This document shows positions 36,111 through 44,704 of a stretch of 64,000 bases of DNA, piece after piece. The position numbers and the translations under genes are program-made. Source of the DNA: Vibrio nitrifigilis (GTDB lineage: Bacteria > Pseudomonadota > Gammaproteobacteria > Enterobacterales > Vibrionaceae); contig NZ_JADPMR010000001.1 in the NCBI RefSeq assembly GCF_015686695.1, positions 2,790,001-2,854,000 on the forward strand. Reading direction: 5' to 3'. Position 1 is the first letter of the stretch. Every line of letters begins with the position of its first letter. The notes beneath the pieces were generated by a model. It had not been told where the DNA came from. It saw nothing but the letters and a program-made list of their open reading frames with translations, and searched no databases.

Positions 36111-39100
36111 GTGAGTAAATGTCTCCCTAGCGTTTGGTTGGCGGTATTATTAAGCCTGCTTTACAGCTCAGCCAGCTTTGCTCTCAGTTTTTCTGAATGT
36201 TCTGCATTACGCTCTGATCGAGATTTTGCCATTTCATTTAATATCACGAATGCTCAATTAAATGAGACGGTAGGCGTATTAAAAAGTTTAACTCTATTAG
36301 ATATTATTCCCGATAATATATGGACCAACAGTTCAACGACTTATGCTGAAATTTATGATGGAACGATGCAGATTGGGCAAAATTATCGGATTTGGCTTGA
36401 GTATCGTGCGAGTGGCGATTTATCGAATAGCGGCACTCTAACCTATTACCGATTAGTCGGCAAAGTGTGGGAAATTTACAATCAGCAAATCGTTAATTTA
36501 TATGGTCTGCTTTCTACTTCACTGGAAATTTATAGCGTCGGTACCACCATACAAAACCTTGGCTGTGATGTGACGAATGTTGCGCCACCAATGATAGAAC
36601 AGCGCCCAGCGTTGTGTGATTTATTCCCTGAGCCAGCGCAAAGTTGGATCACGCAAGGTACATCTGAATATAGCTATTTTTCCAATAGTACACTAGATGT
36701 ACGTAGCTCAACGATTGAAATTAACGGCTGGTCGGATGCTTATAAACAAAAGAACGCGGTACAACTTTATTATGTCAGTAATCCCAGTGTGCTATGGGAT
36801 GCAGTGTGGGTTGGGTTTGATGATGTGCCACAGGATCGCGTTCAGGATACTTATGGTGCTCCAAGCGTTGATTTATGCGATGGCGTGAGCTGTTATCCAG
36901 GTGATGGAGATGGGCGCATTGATGAACGGAAAATACCATCCCCCCCGTTAGTGAGTGCGTCATATACGAGTAATCAAAATCTCACTATAACTAATGGGTT
37001 ATTTGATTTTACTCGCTATGATCGTGTTTGCTCGTCCTCTTCAGCTACCACTGGTTTGTGTTATTACCAAAATCTGTCCAGTACGACCGTTGCCATTTAC
37101 ATTAAAAAAGATGTTCAGAATTTAACTATTTCGGGTTTAAGTAATGGTGGTAAGACACTTATTGTGCACTTTACCGATGGGATTAACATTGAGCATTTTG
37201 AATTTTTAGGGAAAACGGATCTTTATTTTGACTCAGATACAGAAGTTAATTTCCAAACTTTTTACTCTGATGATGCGGCGACAATGACATTTGGTAGTAA
37301 TGTCTGGATTAATATCTCAGGGACCGATTCACTTTCCTTTGCTGCGGGGGATTTCCTTCTTTACGGTAATGTAAACTTTAACTACGTTGGTGAGTCTACC
37401 GATGGTTTTGCTTATCCAGTTATTTATGGCCCCAGAGCGACCTATGCTTTACAAGGGAATACCTTCAAGGGGTATTTGTTAGCTGAAAATGTTACGTTGA
37501 GTCAATCAATGGTGGTTCAGGGGGCTGTTACCGCTAATTATTTACTGATGGCCGATAACTCAAAGATTATTGCCTTAAATGGTGAAGCTCAATGTGCCAT
37601 TTCTAATGATCAGACTCAATATTCATTAACTATTGAACCTGCTGAAGATTATTCTTTAATTTGTAAGGTTCAGGAAGTGGTATTTCAGGTGTTTGATGAC
37701 GACGGTAATGCGGCGACAGATTTTGCTGGAACTATACACGTTTCTCCTTACAGTAATTTGTCGGTGACGACAGGAAGTGGCAGTGGTGGTGTGTATCAGC
37801 CTGATAGCACTGGTAAACTAGTGGTTAATCTTTCCTCTAGCCAAGCTGATGATGTGACTTTATCGACTTATCTTTCAACGCAAACTGATACTTCTCAGAC
37901 TGTCTCGGGAACCTACCATTTTGTTCCTTATACCTTTGATGTTGATGATCAGTATGTAATTGCGAATAAACCTCAATCGGTGCCGATATCCGTCCAAGCT
38001 TGTGATGATAGTGGTGGTGTTATTGATGTTAGCTATACCAATACCCCTTCTTACTCATCAGACTGGGTGGCCCCAACGAGTGGGGTTGGGCAGTTGACTA
38101 TGAGTGATCTTGCATTCTCTTCTGGGACTGCGACCGCAACGCTGACGATGGAAGATTCTGGTGTAAAAACGGTGACCTTAACCGATTCAAAATTTAACTG
38201 CTCTTCTTATAGTAGTGACTGCCCTATCAAAGGCAATGGGACTTTACAAGGAAGCTTTACGGTCTATTCACGGCCATGGACATTTGCGGTTTGTCCATCT
38301 GATGGTGATGCCATGAATGGCAATATCACCGATGCAACCAGTGAAGGTTTTAAAGCAGCAGGAGCAAGTTTCGCTCTACATATTAAGCCTATTCGGTGGG
38401 TTTCTAACGGCAGTGTGTCTGGGGCGATAGAAACAACGAACTATTGCGCTTCTCCAGTGACACAAAACTTTTTCTCAACCCACACTCAATTGGCCGCAAC
38501 AGTGAACTTAGATCATGATGTTGCCGAACCCAGTGGCGGCGCTTCCGGAGTGTTAAAAGATGGCGACGGAGATACGTCAGTTACACTACTGAATACTGAT
38601 GGCACAAGTAATAGTTACTATGATTTTAGTGGCTTAACTTGGAGTGAAGTCGGGGTATTACAGATACAAGCGAACACTCAAAGTAGTTACCTCGGACAAA
38701 CAATTCAGACAGGCTATCGAAATATTGGACGTTTTTATCCCGCCTATCTAACCATTACGTCGAATAGTTGGACATATGCGAATAATTTAGATGAATTTGC
38801 TTATATGAACCAACCCATTAGCTATAGTTTTAATGTAGAAGCACAAAATATGTCGGGTGGGGCGACGACCAATTATGGCGACTTTGGGGCAAGCTTAATT
38901 GCCAATATAAAATTAGTGGCGGTTAACACAAATGCTGGTAATGAAAATAACGGAGCGCGGGTCGCCGATTATGATGAACACTATTGGGGGGATACCACAA
39001 GCTGGAGTGGGGCTGCGTTATCAGTCACTCGTTCATTTACATTATTAAAAAATGAAACGGTAAGTTCACCTTATACAACATCTCCAGATGGTCCTTTTAC

Positions 39101-39737
39101 TTCGGGGTTTGGGCTAGAGGTGACAGATAGCATTGATAACGTTGATTTCACCGATAAATCTTTGGCGCGTTATACTAACCAAATTCTCGATAGTACTAAT
39201 AAAGCATTTCCAACTCAGCCCGATTTCCGCTATGGTCGGATGGTATTATCGGATGTGGGAGGGAACTCTGAGTCCACTTTAAGTGTCCCACTGAAAACCC
39301 AGTATTGGAATGGAAGTCAATTTGTTGTGAATACCGAAGATTCAGGCTCGGTGTTCTCTACCGCTGGCGATGGACTCTGTAAACAGACGATTTGGCAAAA
39401 TACTGTTCAGTCATCAAGTTCAACGTTGAGTGGTGCTTCGGCAGCGGTGGCTGTCACTAACGGACAAAGCTCCGTGGTAAAAGTACTGCCTGATAGCGAT
39501 ACCGATTTGAGAGAAAAAGTGCGTTTTTGGATTCGTTTGGATGATAGTTCAACGGTGTCTCCTCAAACCACATCATCAGCAGATATTGACTGCGGAAGCA
39601 CTTACCTTAATCAACCATGGCTACAATATAATTGGCGTGGGGTTGGGGATGAAGATCCTTCTGCTGTTGTCACGTTTGGTATTTTTCGCGGCAATGACCG
39701 TGTGATCTACCGAGGTGAAGCGCGAATGAATAACTGA
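36111..39737 (+). CDS. mshQ: MSH pilus large secreted/tip protein MshQ
   Basis: A 1208-residue exported protein, with a signal peptide about 1-25 ending SASFALS. The N-terminal third (about 40-280) looks beta-rich and contains a calcium-loop-like PGDGDGRIDE near 263-272. A repetitive beta region (about 330-490) follows, and the long C-terminal half fits the DUF6701-type repeat region of MshQ proteins. GTG start with AAGGAG upstream. As the last gene of the structural operon and by size, it is a candidate pilus-tip adhesin; that role is inference. No membrane anchor is seen. Confidence 0.85.
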   Translation: MSKCLPSVWLAVLLSLLYSSASFALSFSECSALRSDRDFAISFNITNAQLNETVGVLKSLTLLDIIPDNIWTNSSTTYAEIYDGTMQIGQNYRIWLEYRASGDLSNSGTLTYYRLVGKVWEIYNQQIVNLYGLLSTSLEIYSVGTTIQNLGCDVTNVAPPMIEQRPALCDLFPEPAQSWITQGTSEYSYFSNSTLDVRSSTIEINGWSDAYKQKNAVQLYYVSNPSVLWDAVWVGFDDVPQDRVQDTYGAPSVDLCDGVSCYPGDGDGRIDERKIPSPPLVSASYTSNQNLTITNGLFDFTRYDRVCSSSSATTGLCYYQNLSSTTVAIYIKKDVQNLTISGLSNGGKTLIVHFTDGINIEHFEFLGKTDLYFDSDTEVNFQTFYSDDAATMTFGSNVWINISGTDSLSFAAGDFLLYGNVNFNYVGESTDGFAYPVIYGPRATYALQGNTFKGYLLAENVTLSQSMVVQGAVTANYLLMADNSKIIALNGEAQCAISNDQTQYSLTIEPAEDYSLICKVQEVVFQVFDDDGNAATDFAGTIHVSPYSNLSVTTGSGSGGVYQPDSTGKLVVNLSSSQADDVTLSTYLSTQTDTSQTVSGTYHFVPYTFDVDDQYVIANKPQSVPISVQACDDSGGVIDVSYTNTPSYSSDWVAPTSGVGQLTMSDLAFSSGTATATLTMEDSGVKTVTLTDSKFNCSSYSSDCPIKGNGTLQGSFTVYSRPWTFAVCPSDGDAMNGNITDATSEGFKAAGASFALHIKPIRWVSNGSVSGAIETTNYCASPVTQNFFSTHTQLAATVNLDHDVAEPSGGASGVLKDGDGDTSVTLLNTDGTSNSYYDFSGLTWSEVGVLQIQANTQSSYLGQTIQTGYRNIGRFYPAYLTITSNSWTYANNLDEFAYMNQPISYSFNVEAQNMSGGATTNYGDFGASLIANIKLVAVNTNAGNENNGARVADYDEHYWGDTTSWSGAALSVTRSFTLLKNETVSSPYTTSPDGPFTSGFGLEVTDSIDNVDFTDKSLARYTNQILDSTNKAFPTQPDFRYGRMVLSDVGGNSESTLSVPLKTQYWNGSQFVVNTEDSGSVFSTAGDGLCKQTIWQNTVQSSSSTLSGASAAVAVTNGQSSVVKVLPDSDTDLREKVRFWIRLDDSSTVSPQTTSSADIDCGSTYLNQPWLQYNWRGVGDEDPSAVVTFGIFRGNDRVIYRGEARMNN

Positions 39738-39809
39738 TGCCCGAGCTTATTTTCGGGATGGAAGTTAGGAATTTGTTAGAAATTACCCGTTTCGCTCTAT
39801 GTTTATGCA

Positions 39810-39840
39810 CCAATGCCTTGCTGTGATCGCAAGGCGTTGG
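39810..39840 (+). promoter_or_regulatory. Strong hairpin in the mreB leader
   Basis: CCAATGCCTTGC (39810-39821) pairs with GCAAGGCGTTGG (39829-39840), a 12-bp stem with one T-G pair and a 7-base loop, 54 bases before the mreB ATG. The T-rich stretch comes 15 bases later, so it is not a standard terminator. It may be a leader control element or an RNA stability structure. Confidence 0.55.
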
Positions 39841-39893
39841 TACATTTAGAGCAATTTTTTATCTTCTTAATTCTTGCAGGACGAGCGAAGAAT

Positions 39894-40937
39894 ATGTTCA
39901 AAAAACTTCGTGGCATGTTTTCAAATGACCTATCTATCGATTTAGGTACTGCCAACACACTTATTTATGTAAAAGGACAAGGTATTGTTCTTGATGAACC
40001 CTCAGTGGTTGCGATTCGCCAAGACAAAGGTCGCGGTGGAAAAACAGTTGCAGCTGTAGGTCATGCTGCAAAACAAATGCTGGGTCGTACGCCAGGAAAT
40101 ATTTCCGCAATTCGTCCGATGAAAGACGGCGTTATTGCCGATTTTTACGTGACAGAAAAAATGCTGCAGCATTTTATCCGTCAGGTACATGACAACAGCG
40201 TATTAAAACCAAGCCCACGTGTTTTGGTTTGTGTTCCTTGTGGTTCAACCCAAGTTGAGCGCCGCGCGATTCGTGAATCAGCACTGGGTGCTGGCGCTCG
40301 TGAAGTTTATTTAATTGATGAACCGATGGCAGCTGCAATTGGTGCAGGCCTTCGTGTATCTGAACCAACAGGTTCAATGGTGGTCGATATCGGTGGTGGT
40401 ACGACTGAAGTTGCTGTTATCTCATTGAATGGTGTTGTTTATTCATCTTCTGTTCGTATCGGTGGTGACCGTTTTGATGAGGCGATCATTAATTATGTAC
40501 GTCGTAACTACGGCAGCTTAATTGGTGAAGCAACAGCAGAAAAAATCAAACACGAAATTGGTTCTGCATACCCTGGCGATGAAGTGCAAGAAATTGAAGT
40601 GCGTGGTCGTAACCTTGCTGAAGGTGTGCCTCGTAGCTTTACGCTTAATTCAAATGAAATTCTTGAAGCACTGCAAGAGCCGCTAACAGGTATTGTTTCT
40701 GCCGTCATGGTTGCTCTTGAACAATGTCCTCCTGAACTTGCTTCTGATATCTCAGAAAACGGTATGGTACTCACCGGTGGTGGTGCCTTATTGAAAGATC
40801 TTGATCGTCTACTTACTGAAGAAACTGGTATTCCAGTTGTTATCGCTGAAGATCCACTTACTTGTGTGGCTCGTGGTGGCGGTAAAGCTTTAGAAATGAT
40901 TGATATGCACGGTGGCGATCTTTTTAGCGAAGAGTAA
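39894..40937 (+). CDS. mreB: Rod shape-determining protein MreB
   Basis: Bacterial actin that guides lateral wall synthesis. 347 residues from the ATG at 39894, identical in length to E. coli; a longer frame from 39813 has no support. Phosphate-1 motif LSIDLGTANTLIYV, phosphate-2 MVVDIGGGTTEVAVI and adenosine motif GMVLTGGGALLKDLD are present. About 155 bases separate it from mshQ, and mreC follows after 97 bases. Confidence 0.97.
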   Translation: MFKKLRGMFSNDLSIDLGTANTLIYVKGQGIVLDEPSVVAIRQDKGRGGKTVAAVGHAAKQMLGRTPGNISAIRPMKDGVIADFYVTEKMLQHFIRQVHDNSVLKPSPRVLVCVPCGSTQVERRAIRESALGAGAREVYLIDEPMAAAIGAGLRVSEPTGSMVVDIGGGTTEVAVISLNGVVYSSSVRIGGDRFDEAIINYVRRNYGSLIGEATAEKIKHEIGSAYPGDEVQEIEVRGRNLAEGVPRSFTLNSNEILEALQEPLTGIVSAVMVALEQCPPELASDISENGMVLTGGGALLKDLDRLLTEETGIPVVIAEDPLTCVARGGGKALEMIDMHGGDLFSEE

Positions 40938-41034
40938 CCGCTTGTCAGGTTCTTCTGGTATGAAGAACCTGCATTTAACTAAGGTCTTTGATGATATTGT
41001 TGAATGACCAGCGTTTAATTCTAGGATTATTAAG

Positions 41035-41925
41035 ATGAAGCCTATATTTGGTCAAGGACCATCTCTGCAGCTACGTCTGTTCTTCGCTGTGATTATATCA
41101 GCCAGCCTTATGCTGGCTGATAGCCGTTTAGATACTTTTTCTCACGTCCGTTTTTTATTGAATAGCCTTGTTGCGCCTATTCAATTTGCTGCCGATCTTC
41201 CTCGAACTATGTTTGATGACTTTTACGAACGTATTAGTACTCATGAACACCTATTAGAGTCCAATAGCAAATTAAAACGTGAAGTGTTAACACTGAAAAG
41301 TGATCTGATTCTTCTTGATCAATATAAAGAAGAAAACAAACGTCTGCGTAAGTTGCTGGGATCGTCTTTCGTACGAGACGAAAAGAAAATGGTCACAGAA
41401 GTGATGGCGGTAGATACGTCTCACTATCGGCATCAAGTCGTGATTGATAAAGGTAGTATTGATGGTGTTTATGAAGGTCAGCCTGTTATCAATGAAAAAG
41501 GGATTGTTGGTCAAGTGACGTTCGTTGCCGCTCACAATAGCCGTGTATTGCTATTGGTTGATCCTAATAACGCTATTCCCGTTCAAAACATTCGTAATGA
41601 TATCCGGGTGATCGCTTCTGGTAATGGTCAAAGTGATGAAATCCAACTGGAACATATTCCTACAAGTACCGATTTACGGGAAGGGGATATGTTGGTGACA
41701 TCGGGATTAGGTGGCGTTTACCCAGAAGGGTATCCTGTCGCATATATCACTAATGTGGATAAAGACACGCGCCGCGAGTTTGCATCAATTAAAGCGAAAC
41801 CTGTCGTCGATTTTGATCGGTTACGTTACCTATTGCTGATTTGGCCAAACGAAGATAGTCAGCACAAAGCATTACATGCTGATATTAAGCAGATGGAAAA
41901 AGAGGATAAGAGTGACTCTAACTAA
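41035..41925 (+). CDS. mreC: Rod shape-determining protein MreC
   Basis: A 296-residue bitopic protein with a membrane segment about 10-30, a coiled coil about 68-110 (HLLESNSKLKREVLTLKSDL and following), and a periplasmic two-barrel MreC domain (about 120-275). It connects MreB to the wall synthases. It overlaps the mreD start by 14 bases. Confidence 0.94.
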   Translation: MKPIFGQGPSLQLRLFFAVIISASLMLADSRLDTFSHVRFLLNSLVAPIQFAADLPRTMFDDFYERISTHEHLLESNSKLKREVLTLKSDLILLDQYKEENKRLRKLLGSSFVRDEKKMVTEVMAVDTSHYRHQVVIDKGSIDGVYEGQPVINEKGIVGQVTFVAAHNSRVLLLVDPNNAIPVQNIRNDIRVIASGNGQSDEIQLEHIPTSTDLREGDMLVTSGLGGVYPEGYPVAYITNVDKDTRREFASIKAKPVVDFDRLRYLLLIWPNEDSQHKALHADIKQMEKEDKSDSN

Positions 41926-42403
41926 CGACTGGAAAGGGCGCCTAGTTATTTGGCTTTCTTTTTTGTGTGCACTGATATTTCAAACCATTCCATGGCCTGG
42001 GTCGTTAGATTTAATTCGCCCTGCTTGGTTATTCCTCGTTATCTGTTACTGGGTGTTAGCCATGCCACACCGAGTGAATGTCGGAACAGCATTAGTGCTG
42101 GGTTTATTGTGGGATCTCTTAGTTGGGTCGACGCTTGGCATTCGCGGAATGATGTTTTCTATCGTCGTGTATATCGTAGCGATGAACTTCTTGGTTTTAC
42201 GTAATATGGCACTTTGGCAACAAGCGGTTGTGATCGGATTTTTGGTCATGGTGCTTGAAGTACTTATCTTCCTTGGTGAGTATCTCATTCAAGATGTGGC
42301 CTTTAATCCTATGTCTTTGTGGAGTGGGGTGATCAGCTGTGTTCTGTGGCCATGGATGTTTTTATTGTTACGAAAAGTGAGACGTCACTGGCATTTAAAA
42401 TGA
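41912..42403 (+). CDS. mreD: Rod shape-determining protein MreD
   Basis: A 163-residue integral membrane protein with about five segments, starting WKGRLVIWLSFLCALIFQTIPWPG as in E. coli MreD (162 residues). GTG at 41912 with GAGGA upstream is the likely start. The stop overlaps the maf ATG (ATGA). It completes the mreCD pair. Confidence 0.9.
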   Translation: MTLTNDWKGRLVIWLSFLCALIFQTIPWPGSLDLIRPAWLFLVICYWVLAMPHRVNVGTALVLGLLWDLLVGSTLGIRGMMFSIVVYIVAMNFLVLRNMALWQQAVVIGFLVMVLEVLIFLGEYLIQDVAFNPMSLWSGVISCVLWPWMFLLLRKVRRHWHLK

Positions 42404-42972
42404 ATAGGCATAAACTAGTATTGGCGTCTGGATCTCCCAGACGTCGTGAGTTATTAACTCAATTAGGCTATAACTTTGATGTCATTGTGACTGATGTCGA
42501 AGAAGCCAGACATGAAAAGGAGTCAGCCCGGGATTACGTGCAACGTCTCTCTTGTGATAAAGCGCTGGCTGGTGTCGCTTTATCGGCTCCTGATTCATTG
42601 GTCATTGGTTCTGATACGATTGTCGTGCTGGGAGAACAAGTATTAGAAAAACCAAGTGATTTCTCTGATGCTCAGCGAATGTTACGCTCCCTATCTGGCG
42701 GTGTTCATCAGGTGATGACCGCAGTAACTATTGCAAATAAACAGCAGCATCGTTCAATCGTCGTTGTCACCGATGTGTGGTTTAAGCCACTGACCGACAA
42801 AGAAATTGAAGATTATTGGTTAACCCAAGAGCCGCTAGATAAAGCCGGTAGCTATGGTATACAAGGTATTGGTGGGCGTTTTGTGACGCGAATAGAAGGA
42901 AGCTATTACGCGGTTGTCGGATTGCCTCTTTACGAAACTGATCAATTAATCCAAACATTTATCCAGTCTTAA
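42400..42972 (+). CDS. maf: Maf-family nucleotide pyrophosphatase (YhdE type)
   Basis: A 190-residue house-cleaning enzyme that hydrolyses dTTP and UTP or modified nucleotides. Signature LASGSPRRRELL at residues 6-17, GSDTIVVLG near 68 and LDKAGSYGIQG near 147 match Maf proteins. The ATG overlaps the mreD stop. The order mreBCD-maf-rng-yhdP-tldD is conserved with E. coli. Confidence 0.93.
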   Translation: MNRHKLVLASGSPRRRELLTQLGYNFDVIVTDVEEARHEKESARDYVQRLSCDKALAGVALSAPDSLVIGSDTIVVLGEQVLEKPSDFSDAQRMLRSLSGGVHQVMTAVTIANKQQHRSIVVVTDVWFKPLTDKEIEDYWLTQEPLDKAGSYGIQGIGGRFVTRIEGSYYAVVGLPLYETDQLIQTFIQS

Positions 42973-43223
42973 GGTATTGTTATACTTAAATAAAATAACG
43001 AGTAGTACTTCTTGCTGCTCTTTATTTTACTCGAATGTGTTGATGCAATATTGAACCGAATATTTACACATCATATGGGTATAATTAAAAGGCCTTGTTT
43101 CACGTCAATAATGTAATTAAATCATTATGATATGACGTAATTTTCATTCACCAAATCGTATTGCCTTCTCTTGCTCTGTTATGAACATGGTTTGGTAAAA
43201 AATTAATTTATTGAGGTTTATCC
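42973..43223. other. maf-rng intergenic region
   Basis: 251 AT-rich bases without a gene. TATAAT occurs near 43080 in a promoter-like setting (GGGTATAATTAAAAGG) that could serve rng. An imperfect inverted repeat around CGTCAATAATG and CATTATGATATGACG spans about 43107-43141. TGAGGTT precedes the rng ATG. Confidence 0.4.
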
Positions 43224-44693
43224 ATGTGTGCAGAATTGCTTTTAAACGTGACACCTAGTGAAACGCGGGTGGCGATGATTGAAGGCGGAGTCCTTCAAGA
43301 AATCCATGTCGAGCGCGAAGCTAAGCGTGGTATCGTTGGCAATATTTATAAAGGAAAAGTAAGCCGAGTTTTGCCAGGTATGCAAGCGGCTTTCGTCGAC
43401 ATTGGCTTAGAAAAAGCAGCCTTTCTTCATGCTTCTGACATCGTACCGCACACAGAATGTGTGTCAGAAAATGAAAAACAACAATTTCAGGTGCGCGACA
43501 TTTCTGAATTAGTGCGTCAAGGACAAGACATCGTCGTCCAAGTTGTGAAAGATCCACTGGGAACGAAAGGCGCACGTTTAACGACGGATATCACCCTTCC
43601 TTCACGTTATCTTGTGTATATGCCTGGCGCAAGTCATGTGGGCGTTTCGCAGCGTATTGAGAGTGAAACGGAGCGTGATCGTTTAAAATCAGTCGTCGAA
43701 CATTATTGTGATGAGCATGGCGGATTTATTATCCGTACTGCTGCCGAAGCGGCGAACGAAAAAGAGTTAGCCCAAGACGCCGCCTTTTTGAAACGGCTTT
43801 GGTCAAAAGTAATGGAGCGCCGCCGCAAATATAAGACGCGCTCAACGTTATACGGTGAACCCGGATTAGCGCAACGGTTACTGCGAGATTTCGTTGCGAC
43901 AGATATCACCAAAATATTGGTCGACTCTCGTCAAGAGTTCGAAAACCTGAAAGAGTTTACTTCAGAGTTTGTTCCTGAACTGACGAGTAAGTTGGAGCTT
44001 TATGAAGGTGACAAACCTATCTTTGATATGTACGACACCGAAAATGAAATCCAACGAGCTTTAGAACGAAAAGTCGAACTTAAATCTGGTGGCTATCTGA
44101 TTATTGATCAAACTGAAGCCATGACGACGATCGATATTAATACCGGGGCTTTTGTTGGGCGACGAAATTTAGAAGAAACGATTTTTAATACTAACGTTGA
44201 AGCGACCCAAGCTATCGCTCGTCAACTTCGTTTACGTAATTTAGGTGGTATCATCATTATCGATTTTATTGATATGTTATCTGATGAACACCGTAAGCGA
44301 GTACTAACTTCGTTAGATGCAGCTTTGAGTCAAGATCGAGTGAAAACCAACATCAATGGTTTTACCCACTTAGGCCTAGTTGAAATGACACGTAAGCGCA
44401 CGAGAGAAAGTATTGAACATGTATTGTGTTCTACTTGTCCTACTTGTGAAGGGCGCGGTACGGTAAAAACGGTCGAAACCGTTTGTTTTGAAATTTTACG
44501 TGAAATCACACGTGTTAATCGTGCTTATGATGCGGATAAGTTTGTTGTCTATGCATCTCCTTCAGTGGCAGATACTTTACAAGGTGACGAATCACATTCA
44601 CTGGCAGAGTTAGAAGTGTTTATTGGAAAAGAAGTACGTATTCAGGCTGAACCTCTTTATATTCAAGAGCAGTTTGATGTTGTCATGATGTAA
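43224..44693 (+). CDS. rng: Ribonuclease G
   Basis: Endoribonuclease that matures the 5' end of 16S rRNA and turns over some mRNAs. It has 489 residues, as in E. coli. The S1-like domain (about 38-125) has GNIYKGKVSRVLPGMQAAFVDIG; the catalytic DNase I-like part carries MTTIDINTGAFVG and IIIIDFIDML (metal-binding Asp residues); the zinc-link region is CSTCPTCEGRGT. It lacks the RNase E C-terminal scaffold. yhdP follows 11 bases later. Confidence 0.96.
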   Translation: MCAELLLNVTPSETRVAMIEGGVLQEIHVEREAKRGIVGNIYKGKVSRVLPGMQAAFVDIGLEKAAFLHASDIVPHTECVSENEKQQFQVRDISELVRQGQDIVVQVVKDPLGTKGARLTTDITLPSRYLVYMPGASHVGVSQRIESETERDRLKSVVEHYCDEHGGFIIRTAAEAANEKELAQDAAFLKRLWSKVMERRRKYKTRSTLYGEPGLAQRLLRDFVATDITKILVDSRQEFENLKEFTSEFVPELTSKLELYEGDKPIFDMYDTENEIQRALERKVELKSGGYLIIDQTEAMTTIDINTGAFVGRRNLEETIFNTNVEATQAIARQLRLRNLGGIIIIDFIDMLSDEHRKRVLTSLDAALSQDRVKTNINGFTHLGLVEMTRKRTRESIEHVLCSTCPTCEGRGTVKTVETVCFEILREITRVNRAYDADKFVVYASPSVADTLQGDESHSLAELEVFIGKEVRIQAEPLYIQEQFDVVMM

Positions 44694-44704
44694 TAGGACA
44701 TTGA

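Noticed and set aside
39738..39760. Hairpin CCCGA / TCGGG after mshQ as terminator
   Set aside because: The stem is only five pairs and lacks a T-run, so it was not listed as a terminator.
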